From Echinometra lucunter (Eukaryota > Echinodermata > Echinoidea > Camarodonta > Echinometridae): a stretch of DNA of 64,000 nucleotides. Positions within the stretch are counted from its first letter, which is position 1. Each line of letters starts with the position of its first letter. The DNA is taken from assembly GCA_029962745.1 (NCBI GenBank), contig CM057154.1:23309776-23373775 (forward strand), in the 5' to 3' direction. The notes below the pieces were generated by a model. The model worked only from the letters and a program-made list of their open reading frames with translations, searched no databases and had not been told where the DNA came from. A program made the translations under genes and the position numbers. Below, one piece after another: positions 1-13,200 of this stretch.

Positions 1-20
1 ACTAAATCAGGCTGTACTGT

Positions 21-78
21 TCTTACTTCTGTGCATCTTCTGAAACTAGATTTTTCTTATAGGACTCAACATGTGCTA
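21..78 (-). pseudogene. Degenerate copy of the CASP last-exon tail
   Basis: Read on the minus strand, this stretch aligns base for base with the end of the CASP terminal exon at 1084-1140: both share a GAGTCCT block and a CAGAAGTAAG end. The copy has in-frame stops and lies further downstream in the transcription direction. It looks like a decayed tandem duplicate of the last coding exon. The CAGAA|GTAAG junction, which could serve as a 5' splice site, is kept in both copies. Confidence 0.5.
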
Positions 79-208
79 TCATATGCAAAGGAATTGAATA
101 ACAGGGCTTGACACCAGCATGTGCCCTGGACAACTTGACAATACACATACTGTACATCTGGACCCCTTAAAATGAAAAAAAAAAAATCAACATGGGGTTA
201 GTGCACAC

Positions 209-538
209 CATTGGCGTAAATCCCGGGGGGGATGGGGGGGATATATCCCCCCACTTTTTGGAGAGGGGGGGATGGCGTGTACAAATATCCCCCCCACTTT
301 TTAAGAAAGAAAATATATTTTAATTAATCTGTTAGTAAAATCTTTGAATATCTGTCATGAACAACCATCATATTTTAGAATTTCTATTTGAAAATGCGAT
401 TGAAAACCAAAAAAGTGGTTATTTTTGGCTCGCTCGCAAAATAAATATTAATATACTTAAGTGTGAGATCGACAGAAAAAAAAATCGTCAAAAAAGTCAA
501 TCATCCCCCCCACTCCTCAGAGTGGATTTACGCCGATG
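209..538. mobile_element. Non-autonomous hAT-type element with 8-bp target duplication
   Basis: The ends are inverted copies of CATYGGCGTAAATCC, and the element is flanked on both sides by the 8-bp direct repeat GTGCACAC (201-208 and 539-546). An 8-bp duplication with short inverted ends is typical of the hAT superfamily. The 330-bp body holds G and C runs and a block, around 390-445, with an AAACCAAAAAAGTGGTTATT core followed by a GCTCGCTCGC stretch. The same block recurs at 52391 and several times at 59010-59400. There is no transposase. Confidence 0.8.
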
Positions 539-840
539 GTGCACACAGACTACAGAAATACATATCCTCAACAAAAAACATTAAAGTGGAGCCCTGCAAC
601 TGATATATGATTACTTCTGCATACATTCTGCAGTTTAATTCCATTAAGGCACATTCACATGCACAGCAACAAATCCATGTGGCAAATCCCTGTGGTTATA
701 TTTTTTGTAGTGTTCACAGTGTGCCACTTATAATACTTAGATATGCACCGTGTGTCAATATTAGTGCATGCTCTATTGATAAAGTAGGCCTTTGCCAAAA
801 GCTGTGCTGGTGCTACTTGTGATATTATATTTTCATTAGT

Positions 841-1035
841 CCACACCTTTATGCCCAAGGAGGCAAAAATAAGAATTTTTGCTTTGGCAATTTTCTTTGG
901 GGGGCTTCCTCACATACCATTCATTTGCACATACACACAAACACACACATACACACACACACACACACACCCTCCCACACAAAAATGTTGGGGCTTACTG
1001 TGGGGGTTTGCTACTTCATATCTGAACAAGTCAGT
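841..1035. repeat. Dispersed repeat copy containing a (CA)n microsatellite
   Basis: The block from GGAGGCAAAAAT to CTTCATATCTGAACAAG matches the right-hand part of the inverted-ended repeat at 34547-34893. A CA-rich microsatellite has expanded in its middle at 930-970. It lies just downstream of the CASP stop codon. Only one end of the element is recognisable in this copy. Confidence 0.55.
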
Positions 1036-1083
1036 GAAACTAAGTACAGACCATCTTATAGTAATGAACCTAGTGGGTTAAAC

Positions 1084-1233
1084 TTACTTCTGCACGCATT
1101 CTGAAGCCAGGTCTCTCTTGCAGGACTCAGTATGGGCCATCTTATAGAGAACCAGGAAGACGAGCAGATGCAGTACAATGGTGTAGGTCAGGGTGATCAT
1201 ACGAGCTATCTTATTGGACAGGATTAATCGGCC
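1084..1233 (-). CDS. CUX1: CASP exon 17: transmembrane anchor and stop
   Basis: The exon is preceded by TTAACAG and encodes 49 residues beginning [11 protein letters not shown]. The membrane span [19 protein letters not shown] (residues 633-651) follows, then a short lumenal tail with two cysteines and a TAA stop. Vertebrate CASP ends with the same GRLVLSNKMAR-like motif and span, but its tail runs about 20 residues further. The CAGAA|GTAAGT string at 1083-1092 could instead splice on to an unseen exon. Confidence 0.88.
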   Translation of the reverse strand, partial: GRLILSNKIARMITLTYTIVLHLLVFLVLYKMAHTESCKRDLASECVQK

Positions 1234-4200
1234 CTGTTAACACAAATACATCGGTAGTGACGGGTGAAAGGAACGGTTGTAATCATTAGTATATGTGATA
1301 GCAACTGGTAAAAATGATAGTGAAAATAGATCATTTACTGTATTATTACTCAGGTGTGCGGTGTAGTGGATATGTCGCCAGACTGTAGAACATAATGTAT
1401 CATGGTTCAAGTCCTGCCATGGCGCTAATATTCTTTGGTGCAACATTAATCTAGTAAATGAAATGGTTACCTGGTAGGAACTTGCTCCTCAAATGCTATC
1501 AGTGCCTTAGGCAGCTGGACTAAATTCAATAATTCAGTAATAGTAGTACTTTGTGGGTGCCTTGAGCATCCCCTGGATTCGATATTTCAGAAATATGAAC
1601 TTTGCTATTATCATCATTACCTATCAATTTTTAAAAATCAAAGTACTACCCCAACACTACCCCAATACATGTTCCCGTCACAATCAGTACACACTTACCA
1701 TGTTGAGAGTAGCCTTATCAAAAGGACTTAGTCCCATATATTTCCTCTGTCTTTCTTTCCTACTGAATGAGTTGAATGGGTCTAGTCTTTCTTCGTACTG
1801 ACTCTGATATCTACTCTCTGTATCATCCAGTCTGTTGGTACTCTGTAAGGAACATACACCAAGGGGTCATCTAATTTAGTTTACAGTGCTTCATGTCATC
1901 AAATCCTCTGATTTATCTATTTATTCATTTCATGCTCATTCAGCATGGCTCACTTCACAACCAGGGGGTGTTTTATAAAGCTATTCGCAAAGTTACAAAT
2001 AACTTATCGAAAAACCTGAATATGGCAAGACAAATGGGATTCTCAATTATTACAAATCACATCAGCTAAAGGTGAAATATGCAGTTGTAGATTACATGTA
2101 ACATTACTATTGTTTACAAACATTTTAATTCCAAATCATATCTTTTGCCACAATTTAAATAAGATAATTGGAAATGAAGTCACACCTTTTTTAAACATCA
2201 GGAAACACTTTGGGCATCCCATAGGTACTAAATGTACATATTCCAGTCGTTCGTAATGTCATGCGTAAAATTTACAAACAGCTTTATGAAACACCCCCAG
2301 GAAATAGAATTTGGCATCCATGTCTGAAAAATTGGATTCACTTCCCAATTAAAAACTTAACCTTGCCAGTCTGTATTAGACTTGCTACTCTTGAAAATGA
2401 ATTTGATCTATCTCTGGATCTCTGAATAGTACAAAATTCCCCACAAAAACTAAAGGCAATGTGTCTTTAATTCATTCTGATTTATAAAAAAATAAATGTT
2501 AATGGCTTTTATAATTACACAATCTACATATTTCTAATGTTGTACATAAATCTCAGATTGCTTAATACAATTATATACTTCTAGTTTTCACACAATAATA
2601 TTCATCATATTCATGAAAACTGCTTTCTTACTCAGTCGCACCAAATCTAAAAAAGTGGCCCCTGCTTCTTAAAACTGTCATAAGTCCAATTTCTTGTAGA
2701 CAACCCATAGAGACAGAAAAACCATGGATTACAATGGGATGTCCACGAACTTAGATTTATGAACAGCTTTGAGAAACATGCCTGTTTTCTAACTTAATTA
2801 CAATGAAATACATTATTCTGAGACCGATATTCTGCATGAGGAAAACATATAGGGTCAGCATGCATACTAATATCAGAGAATACTTATTGAGGGCATAAAA
2901 ATCTTGGATAAAGTTCTTTAAGCGCTTAAAGACAGTGGTTAACATTGTTATGATTTTAAAAAATCTTGTTTTGTTACTTGAAAATGGGATAAACATAAGG
3001 GTTATAGTGTAAAAATACCAGTCTGAAAGTTTCAAAGTATAATATCCACAGGAAGTATTTTTAAATATCAAAAATGTGAACCAATGTTTGAAAACTATAC
3101 GAGGGTCGGTTGCACAGAATAGACATAAGGAGTGCGCATGCGCGTATGACTCACCTTACCGTACTGGGTGTATTGGCGAATCATGCGGCGGGAGGCACAT
3201 AACGGCATTTTCAAATTCAAGCAAAATGGTCCTCTTAGTGATTGTCTCGTGAGACGAAGGATAATAAAATCGCCGTTTGCGTCTAACTTACACTTTTTCA
3301 TTCAAAATTATGGTTGGTTTCAGGGTTTTTGAGTACAAATACAAGTACTCATACACATGTTTCATCTTAGTTTGAGAATTGTTTAAATCAGCTACTCACA
3401 AAGTTAGCCAATGCCTTTAATAGTGTATGCTTTGATAGTCTCGTAAACCTACCCTGGATGAAGGATAACTCTGCAGGAACCGTATCTTCTCATAAAGTTT
3501 CACGTTATCTTGTCTCAGTTTATCAACTTCATTCTGAAGGACTACATTCTGCTGCTGGTACTGACGACTCTCCTGCAAGGAACAATGCAAATAGATTGAT
3601 AATAAATTACCCAAAAATGTTCCTGTGAAGAATGTATTATTACTGCAGATCTTGTTAGTGCAAGGTAATTTAGCAAATAGTTATATCCAGATATTAGCAG
3701 ATAATCTAAACGTTCTAAATTTTAGCATTTTTTTAAACTTTTTTTTTTCATAATATAAAAATGGCTAACTTGAGCATAAATATAATTATCTAGCACTGCT
3801 ACAAAACTAAACACTAAGAAATTTTCCAGTGGAAATCAAAATGAATAAGAGAATAGTTTGTATATACCAACTAATGTCGAAAAGATAAAGTTTTTGGCAA
3901 TGTTTTATTATACAGTTTTGCATCTTCAGCCCTGGTTCTCTACCAATATTGCATTTAATGTCTTTATACTGTTAGTGGCATACATATGTTACTTTATCAC
4001 AATATTGTGATCAGTCATTGTTCTGTTTTATACACTCACTAGCTGCTTTTTGCATACATATACTATGAATGCAGATGTATACTGTGCTCTGACTCAATAA
4101 AATTCCCTACTGTGGGGGAAAGAAAAATTGGGGGGAAAAAAAAACATACCAAAGAAAAAATGGGAATGGAAAATAGGACTATTCTTTTTGAATGAGGCAT

Positions 4201-7200
4201 ATCCAAAATACAAAGACATTAAAGAACTTTCATGAATAAATTTTTGCTACACCCATAAAAGTACATCATTTCTTTTATACAACTGTCTACTTTTCAACAT
4301 ACTAACAGAATAAAAAAGACAAACAGTAGTTCCTACTAAAAATTTTAAACTTTTCAGCATCTCAACAGAATAAAAAACAAACAGTAGTTCCTACAAAACA
4401 TATAAAACTTGAAAAATATGGCGACAAGGAAAGTTACTCACCACTTCAAGTTCTTGGTTTCTGAGTCTAAATCGTTCTCTCTGACTGGATACGATAGGGA
4501 GCAGAGACTCAGCCGCTCCACCAACAGATGATGTTTCCTTGCCAACTAATAAAAAAGAGTACAAAATAGCAAAAATACTGTGTATTCCTTATTGTGTTTG
4601 AGTCTAAATCATTCTCTCTGATTGGATACAATAGGAAGCAGAGACTCGGCAGCTCCACCAACGGATGATGTTTCCTTGCCAACTAATAAAAAGAGTACAA
4701 AATAGCAAAAATACTGTGTATTCCTTATTGTGTTTGAGTCTAAATCATTCTCTCTGATTGGATACAATAGGAAGCAGCGACTCAGCAGCTCCACCAACAG
4801 ATGACGCTTCCTTGCCAACTAATAATATAAGTACAAAATAGCACTGAAATAATACTGTGTATTCCATATGGTCCTTGAAGTATTACACACTTTAGCCCTG
4901 GTAATTGTAATTACACACTGCATTCATGGAATATTGGTACATTCTACCAAACATTCACTTACTACACCTGGGTCAGGAGTGGTAAATTTTATACTAATGC
5001 CTTGCAAAATAGTATTGTACTGTGAAGAGATTTTTCAGATAACCAAGGCTGATAAGAATTGATGTAATTATGCTTATTTCTATTAAAAGCATGGAGTATG
5101 AGAAAAATATCTCATATAATTGACTGTTGGACCAAATCATACACCAACTCATAATGCATTTGGGAAACCAAGATATAACAGTACATTGTACAGGTTTTAA
5201 AGGCATTAGAAGAAAATGACTTACGAGTGATGCTGGGTTCCCCTACTGCCTTAGCTACCAGCTCAGCTTCTGTGTTTGAAGGAGTCGCTTGACCCTATAC
5301 GACATCAAACAATGAACAGAGGCAGAAACAATGTAATGTCAACAACTTTACAGAATGCGAAAAGTAAAGAGATCTTTAAACTGAGAGGGCACATACATCA
5401 CACATACATATTGTTTAGATGATGTGCATATTACAGAGATTCCTATAAAGTACAGAATCCAGTACAATCATAATGCCATTTATTCCTTAAATATGCTTCA
5501 TGGTAAACATAAGTGTGTGGGGTATCATGTATTTCATACATCTTCCATGTGAAAAAAAAAGTGCACAGATGTGATGACCCCTCCCCCTCCCCCACACGAT
5601 GCCATTATTCTCAAATACAAGTAGTATGTGAGAAAAGAATTAGAATATAGAAATATGGGAGAGGGAAAATTTACCTTCCTTGTATTCCAAAAGCAGAATT
5701 TAAACTTATCATATAACTTCTCTTCTCCCCTGTTCATTTGAAGTGTGTGTGTGGGGGGGGGGGGGGGGGGCTCTTATATCAATTGAAGACACACAGAGTG
5801 TGTTGCATTCACACTAATGGCTTACCTCTCCTTCTCCTCTGTATTTTGTAGAGAGTGCATTCACACTAAGAAGATCCTTCTCAAGTTGTCCGATCAGATC
5901 TTTTTGTTCATCTACTGTCTGGTTGAGATGAGTGTATTGAGTCTGCAGCTCCAAGTAACGTGCTACATGATGAAAATAAGGGAAGTGGTCACTGTCAGAA
6001 AAGGGCTTAAAGGTCAAAACAAGTTCTGCTGAGGGCAGAAAATAAATTTTGAAAGAATCAAACAAACTCTATACTGGCAGTTTAGAACTGCATCTCTTTT
6101 TATCAAGCATACAGTACCTGAAGCATAGTGTTTCATGCCAGGTGTAACCATCCAAATACCCTTCCCCTTCTCTTCTTTTCTCTTCCTTTCTCTTCCTTTC
6201 TCTCTCACTCTCCCTTTCCCACTCTCTCTGTCTCCTTTCTATTTTCCTCCCTTGTCTCCCTGTATTTCTATCTCTCTCTCTTGCTCTTTCTTTCTACCTA
6301 GGTGCCATGTCTATCGACTTCGGTGATCATGCCGTTCCACAACTGTTTCTAGCCTTCCCCAGGAGTTCAATCCCCTGGCCTTTAACCCTTCTATCCTCTA
6401 ACCATCTCTGCATACCATCCACCCATAACACTCTTCTCCTTCCTCTACTCCACATTCTAGGTGCACTCGTCTTTCATCGTCAGTGACTTTTACTCTACCA
6501 CGCACCTACAAATTAGCTGGTGATGCAGCTTTCCCCTCTACTGCACCCAGGGTGTGGAATAAGCTCCCTCCTCTTCTAAAATCGTCATAAACATTGGATC
6601 AATTCAAACGAAACTTGAAGACTTATCTATTTTAACATCCTCATGATTGCACTGGACTTTAGACTGACACTGTCGCTGCCTGGAAATTTGTATATATTTT
6701 ACCTCCTATGCTGACCAGGGATGACATCTCAAAGCGCTTTGTATCTTGTGGAAAAGGCGCTTTAGAAATATCTACTATTATTATTATTATTACTCCTCTA
6801 TCCCTCAATTTTTCTGTTACTGCTAATTTCTCACCTTACAATCTTTAATTCCAACTTCTTCCTCTCTCTCTCTCTCTCTCTCTCTTCCACTTTATGTTCA
6901 CATCCACACTTTCTCCAATTCTTAATCACTCCCTTCCTTCACATCTCTTTTTTCCTTTCGCTGTCTATTCCTATCTGTGAATTCATTATTACATACCTCA
7001 TCTTCCTTAGAGCATTAAACACTATCACATACCAACACGTTTTTTTAACATTGCATCAATATCTAGTAAACCAAACATAAAAAATGTCAGAGACACGTTT
7101 GTTAGAAATACTCAAGACAATGTCTTTTATTCATGTATTTTTAATGGAAAAATTATCCTTTCTACCAAGGATCTCATTTCAAACACCACTGAAATCCTCC

Positions 7201-10200
7201 ACTTTTCTTCTTAAATTTACAATCTGTAGAAAAGAAAAGAAAAAAGTTATGATCGTTTTTGCTCAATATTTTTGTCATCTTCTTGGAAGTCAATAAAAAA
7301 AAAATCATCTTTTGAGAGCAAGAAAGGCATTCACTGAGTTCAAAAGATTTCAGTTAATGTCCTTCTTACAATCAATAAATGATGTCATAATGTTATGCAG
7401 TGGTTTGCTTGTTTATCGTATATATATGAATCGTATACAAAGTAATAGTAGTAATAATAATAATAATAATGGCAAGATAAATAGTAACGCACATACAATG
7501 CAGCACAATGACACATACTACAAACTATGCTGGTTTCTAAGCTGGGTACGGCGAAAGACTCAGAAGGCAAAACGTTCCCCCCATATTCGACAACAGATCA
7601 CATATGATGATCTTACTTCATAGTTATCCTTGCTTCTGAATTTGCACTTACTTGAAGATAAGTGTGAAGTGTTTCCCAATATTCGTCAAGCCAACTGTGT
7701 GTGTTACTTTTGTTATTTCCTCAAATTATGTTCTGTTTTGGAGCCAAGATGCATTTAAATGTTCCCCCACTTATCCTCAAGCCAACTGTGCATATTACTG
7801 CTGTGATTTTCATAATAGTGAAGAACTGGGTTTTTTTTTTTTTTTTTTTTTTTTTTTAGCAAGACACATATAAAATGTTACCCAATATTCATCTAACCAG
7901 CCATGCAATTTACTTTATTTTCCAGTGTTTATAACTTTGATTTATGCTATCTCCTTGTCTATCAGCTATTAAAGAAGGATCGTATGAGTGCAGTGTTCAT
8001 TTCTAAACAGGTTGCCCAGATAATTAACATATACATGTACTTCTTGTATTCTACAATTAATTCCTTTCTTCATGGAAAGGTTGGGAGATACAGAGTTAGT
8101 TTACAAACTTGAAGCTTATCCCCCTACATCTTGCCTCTCAGAACTTTCGCTAGTACAAAGCAAATGATACAACCTATCAATACTGAATACATGTACTTTT
8201 CAGCCATTGGTTTGAATAAATATGAATTTGCCTCTACGCCCAAAAATGAATTGACACATATATAAGATGATGGAATAAGTACACATCTGAATGCTTAATG
8301 CACTGAATGAATGATACTTTGGCTGTGCTACGTATATGACGCTATAATACAAACATATCATATAGAATAATAGACCACATGAGCACCAATTTCTGTCGAG
8401 TTCTCGGTATCAAATATAACATGATCCTAAATTAATAATTTTCACATCTTTTTTTGTATGATGTTGCCTGGCATGGAGACACCAGACATTCGTAAACTGA
8501 ATAGAACATTGTGCTATGTCTACTATTAAAGTGAATACTGATATCTTAAAAGCTATGAAGAGAAATACTACACATTAAATAAATGGCATGTAAAGAAAAA
8601 TTCATACTAACATTTTACCATTTCCCTGTAGGATATGGGAGAGAAATGGTCCATCAAACAATAGAGATTCTAATATTTTGCTTGATCTACCATCTAAAAG
8701 AATCAATGGGTTCTTTTAGAACCCTCTTATGCTTTTTTTTATTTCAATGAAATTCATATTACAATTGTGTTGGCTGGTAAGAAGCTATTGGCTTAAATTT
8801 ATGAATACATTTCTTTGATATGGCATTTCATATGGCACTAAAAACAATTTTCTTTATACAAGGCAGATATTGGTCTTTCTCCATCTCTCTCATCCACTCT
8901 ACGTTTTGTATTTTCACTGAAGAGTAATCTTCTCTGTAGTATCAAAGAAAAATTCTGGTGAGCTCTTTTTTTTTTTTTTTTTTAAAGATTTCCTACAAAA
9001 AATGGGATTTTCTTACAGAAATCTTCCTGTTTTTCTTATTTTTCCCAGAGCTCTTTTTGAATTTTAGAAGAATATTTTTGAATTAAGATTAGTTCCTATA
9101 GCAGGATCTTAACTGCTCTCATTTTGATGAACTGTGCTCAAATCTTTGGTGATACTTTAAAATTCCCTGAAACTACCTGTCAGTCATTAATTCAATGAAA
9201 AAAAAATCCTTCTGTAAGAATTATCAAACATAGAAATCAATCCTGTGCTGTTAAATATAAGCTCTGCATAATGACTTCATTCCCCCCCCCCTTCCCCTCC
9301 TCCTTCCTTCACCCTAACCCATAAAAATATTTCAAAACTTATCATTACGGCCCTCTTTAGAAGACCATTATTGTTCATTTTCCTTTCAGCTAATTTTGGT
9401 GCATCCATCCATTAAAACAGAAGACCCGCATACAAATACATCAAAATTTCTACGCATTACGACAAAAATTAAAGTCTGAATGATAAAAATTACTGCATAT
9501 CTGACTTACTACTAGTTACTGTTAAAGGATATACAGTAGACAATGTTGAATACTACAGTTTTCTTCATGAAAGTCCAAACTGCATCGATTTTAGTTATGG
9601 TAGTTATCTCATCATATAACAACCATCCATGCATAATGTTTCACTACAAATCATCCCCTAATCTCTCATCATGTGCTAGTGTAATAAAAAAGGTTACATG
9701 TCATGTTCCCATGAAAGCTCCAAAAAGGCAAGTTTTCATCAAACTGAAGACCGAGACACCATTTATGTACCACATCTTCAGACACCCAACAGTTGTTCAT
9801 ATGAAACACATTGGCCATTCGCCACTTATCGAAGATCCTGCTACGTTTAGCCTTGTCAGAAAGTAACTGAGATCACCGATCATCTCTTTACTATCACTAC
9901 ACCACTATCGCCTTACGTATGGAGAGTTCAGATCAAATATTTGTGAAATTCTAACACAGATGAGTTTACAAAACAATACCAGAACATACTGAGTGAGCAG
10001 AATGTATTACAATACATGCTATACTACTAAGGGCACGTGAATTAGCCACTACACGTAATTGCCTTGTGTAACATAAGTACAAATATAAAGGAATTCAAAT
10101 ACAGGCTGCATATTGCCCTTCTTGATTTCACATGAGCCCTTTTCCTCACTAGTACATAACTCAATACATTGAGTGCAAATATATATCGCCAGCCTAAAGA

Positions 10201-13200
10201 ATAAATATTGAAGACATGGTAAATGAATGAACTACATCAAGAATGAATACCTAAGTACTTTGAATGGAAAAAAAAGAATACAGCACGATGAAAATAAATA
10301 GAACACAGGAGGCAAGTCTGACTACAATTGCTAACTAACGCTTTGTGTACTGTGCTAACAATGAAACATCAAACAAGATAACTGTGTGAAGTAAAAAGAA
10401 AATTATGTACAAATTTACACAGAAAATGAGAATACTATCATTGAATTTTGAATGTTTCTAGTTTAAAAAGAAATACCTATTTCCTTCAATTTGAAAAAAA
10501 AATTTACCATTGCAGTGGGTAATAAGTTTGATGCTCAAGCTCTTGATCGTAGAAAACCTTGTGTTCCACAATGGAAAATATTCAAACAAATGGCACATAT
10601 AATATAAATATAATATTGAGTTTGGTAAGTAGCCACATGAGAGCACCAATTAAAGCAGTTTCCTTTTAAATTTCATCTCGACTAAAAACTAATATTACAT
10701 ACAGTACTTTGTAATTCAATATTAATTTGCTGCTTTCATATTAAGAAACAACAACATGATCATATTAATGGAAGTATTGTTTGACAAATCTTTTTTTCTG
10801 TCCTACCTTGCATTATGATAAAGGCAATGATAAGTAACAGTAAGAGGGAATTTTCAAATCTTTTCATTCTTTCAAGAGAAAAAAAAGATACAACACGGTA
10901 TAAGATCCAAACAATCGCTTATAACATCCTCATATATTTCAAACTTAAATAAATATAGCTTTCTTATTATTCAAATCAAAATCCCATCTTATCATAACCC
11001 AGATTCTTCTTTCTGTTTTTAAAGCAAAATTGAAAATTTCATTTCATTTGCAGAACTTATTTTATAATTTGAGAAAATTTGAATTTCGACATGATGAATA
11101 TGTTTGGAAATAAATTTCTTACCGTAATCTTATTCAAATGCTAATCAATTGCAAGTACCCACGTTAAGTGTACTTTACCTTGGAAAAACCAGAAGCAATA
11201 TGCCATTCGGTATCTGATGTTTTTCATTCAACAGTAACATAAATCATGACTTTTGAAATGATTCCACAGAAATAGATGAAGTTCATGAAAATACACTGAA
11301 ATAAGGCAGAATGAAGCAATTAATTTGGAGTGTCTCCATACTACTGTTCCATTCACCTTCCTGCTACACTTCATCCCACTGCAGCTTTGAAGATCCTACT
11401 CCCGAAATGACTCGAAATTCATATAAAATGAGAATAATGAGAGACAGACTGCACAATCCAAATATTAAATTGGGGAATGTTAGCTAAATTAAGTAAAAAG
11501 AACCAAAATTCAAAGGGTCCATTTGAATAAAACAAGACATGGAATGATACAGAGGACAGTATTTGGTTTACAAGAGAATCGATTTTACTGAATGACATTT
11601 ATCAAATTAATCAATCAATCAATACCTAGATTGCTACCTTGAACTTTGATCATCATTAATAGAAGCTCATTTTGTTCAATAAATACCATAAAAATAGAAC
11701 AATCACTTTTAACTTCATGAAGACATGATTTACGCTGCCCTTGGAAGAAAACCTGACGGCTGCACATCGTTTTCAGGCAGTGAACAGGTTTGAATCACAA
11801 TGAAAAAATATGAGGCCCCAGACTTCATGATCCCTGCCAGATATTTGGGTTATTGCATTCACAGGACATATAGACATGCACACTAAATGGGGCATTGTGA
11901 GAAGTATTGTCTTAAAACTCCCATTCCCCTTTCTCCTCCTTCACGCCATTCTGTAACCTGTGGACAGTATCGTCGATGCCTAACTTTGGCCTCTTCTTCT
12001 TGGTTTCAATGCTGTTTTTGACTTGCATATGCTTCTCCTCATCAGTAGCTTTGCCATGATTATTATCTTTTACATCCTCCTCCTCCCCCTCCTCCTCATC
12101 GACATAATCCACATCCTCCATCTCCTCCTGGCCTTCCATCCAATCTTCAGGTCGTCTCACGTGATATCTTGCTCTCTCTTGGGTCTCCCCCTCCTCCTCC
12201 CTGCTTGCATTCTCCAGTGCAACAATGGCCTGTTTCAGATCGTTCACCCTCTCCTCGTCGTCCATGCGTTCCCGTGGCGAGTCTTCCCCAGCATCCCCAT
12301 TGTCTCTGCCCTGGTGCAGCCTCTCGTCCAACGCGGCCCTACGGGTGACCTCTTCTTGCATCAAGGCGTGCCGGGCAGACATGTCGCTCTCTGTGTGGGT
12401 GTGGAACACCAGGCGATTTTCTGGATCCACATTGGCAGCCCCACGCTTGAGCCTCGAGCGGTGGTTGTGGAACCAGTTGATGACTGTCGATGTCGGAAGA
12501 TTCAGCTGTTCAGCTAAGGCATCTATGGTGGCCTGCGTGGGGTAGGGTTCCTTGTCGTAGGAGGCCTTCAGACAATCTTTCTCCTCGGGTGTCAGCAAGA
12601 CGCGAGCTCTCTTTGAAGGAGGACTATTGACACCTTGGGAGTTACCTGGCTGCATGTTCACCATCACGTATCTCCTTGCTGTAGTGACACAAGAAATAAG
12701 AAAAGATATATCAGTACGCTACATACATGTATCACAATTATATACTTCTTTGTGTAACAATGCTCTTCAATATTCAGGTAGCAATGCAAAGATCATTACA
12801 TCTTCTTGTGAAACAGCCCTTCTATTTTACAGGTGCTAATTCTCTAAAACTGGAATTATGGGCTAAACTGAAGTTTTCCTAGCCTTTTATGTGGACATGA
12901 ATTGAATAGTAACTGACAGATGCAATACACCTCTACGTCTCTTTTCTTGTTTTTTTTTTTTCACTGATGTGCACTATAACTGAAGGGAGCACTGACCTTT
13001 TCTCTTTGGCTTGTAGTTTTTGACCTTGGCGATACCTTCCAGGTCTTGTAGCCAGAGATACATTCTGACATAAGGCTCTCTTCCCTTCATGCTCAGCTTC
13101 AGCCACATTTTTGGCTTGGACAGAAGATCACTAACAGACCCCTGGGTGAGCCCCAGAACTGCTTCCCCAAAGGCCTTCTGACCCAAGCCGTGTTGCTGCA

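Noticed and set aside
1357..1431. Functional tRNA gene
   Set aside because: A and B boxes are recognisable but acceptor-stem pairing is weak, so a SINE head is more likely.
12023..12545. Plus-strand open frames of 164 and 106 residues
   Set aside because: Antisense of the homeodomain exon, whose conserved frame is on the minus strand.
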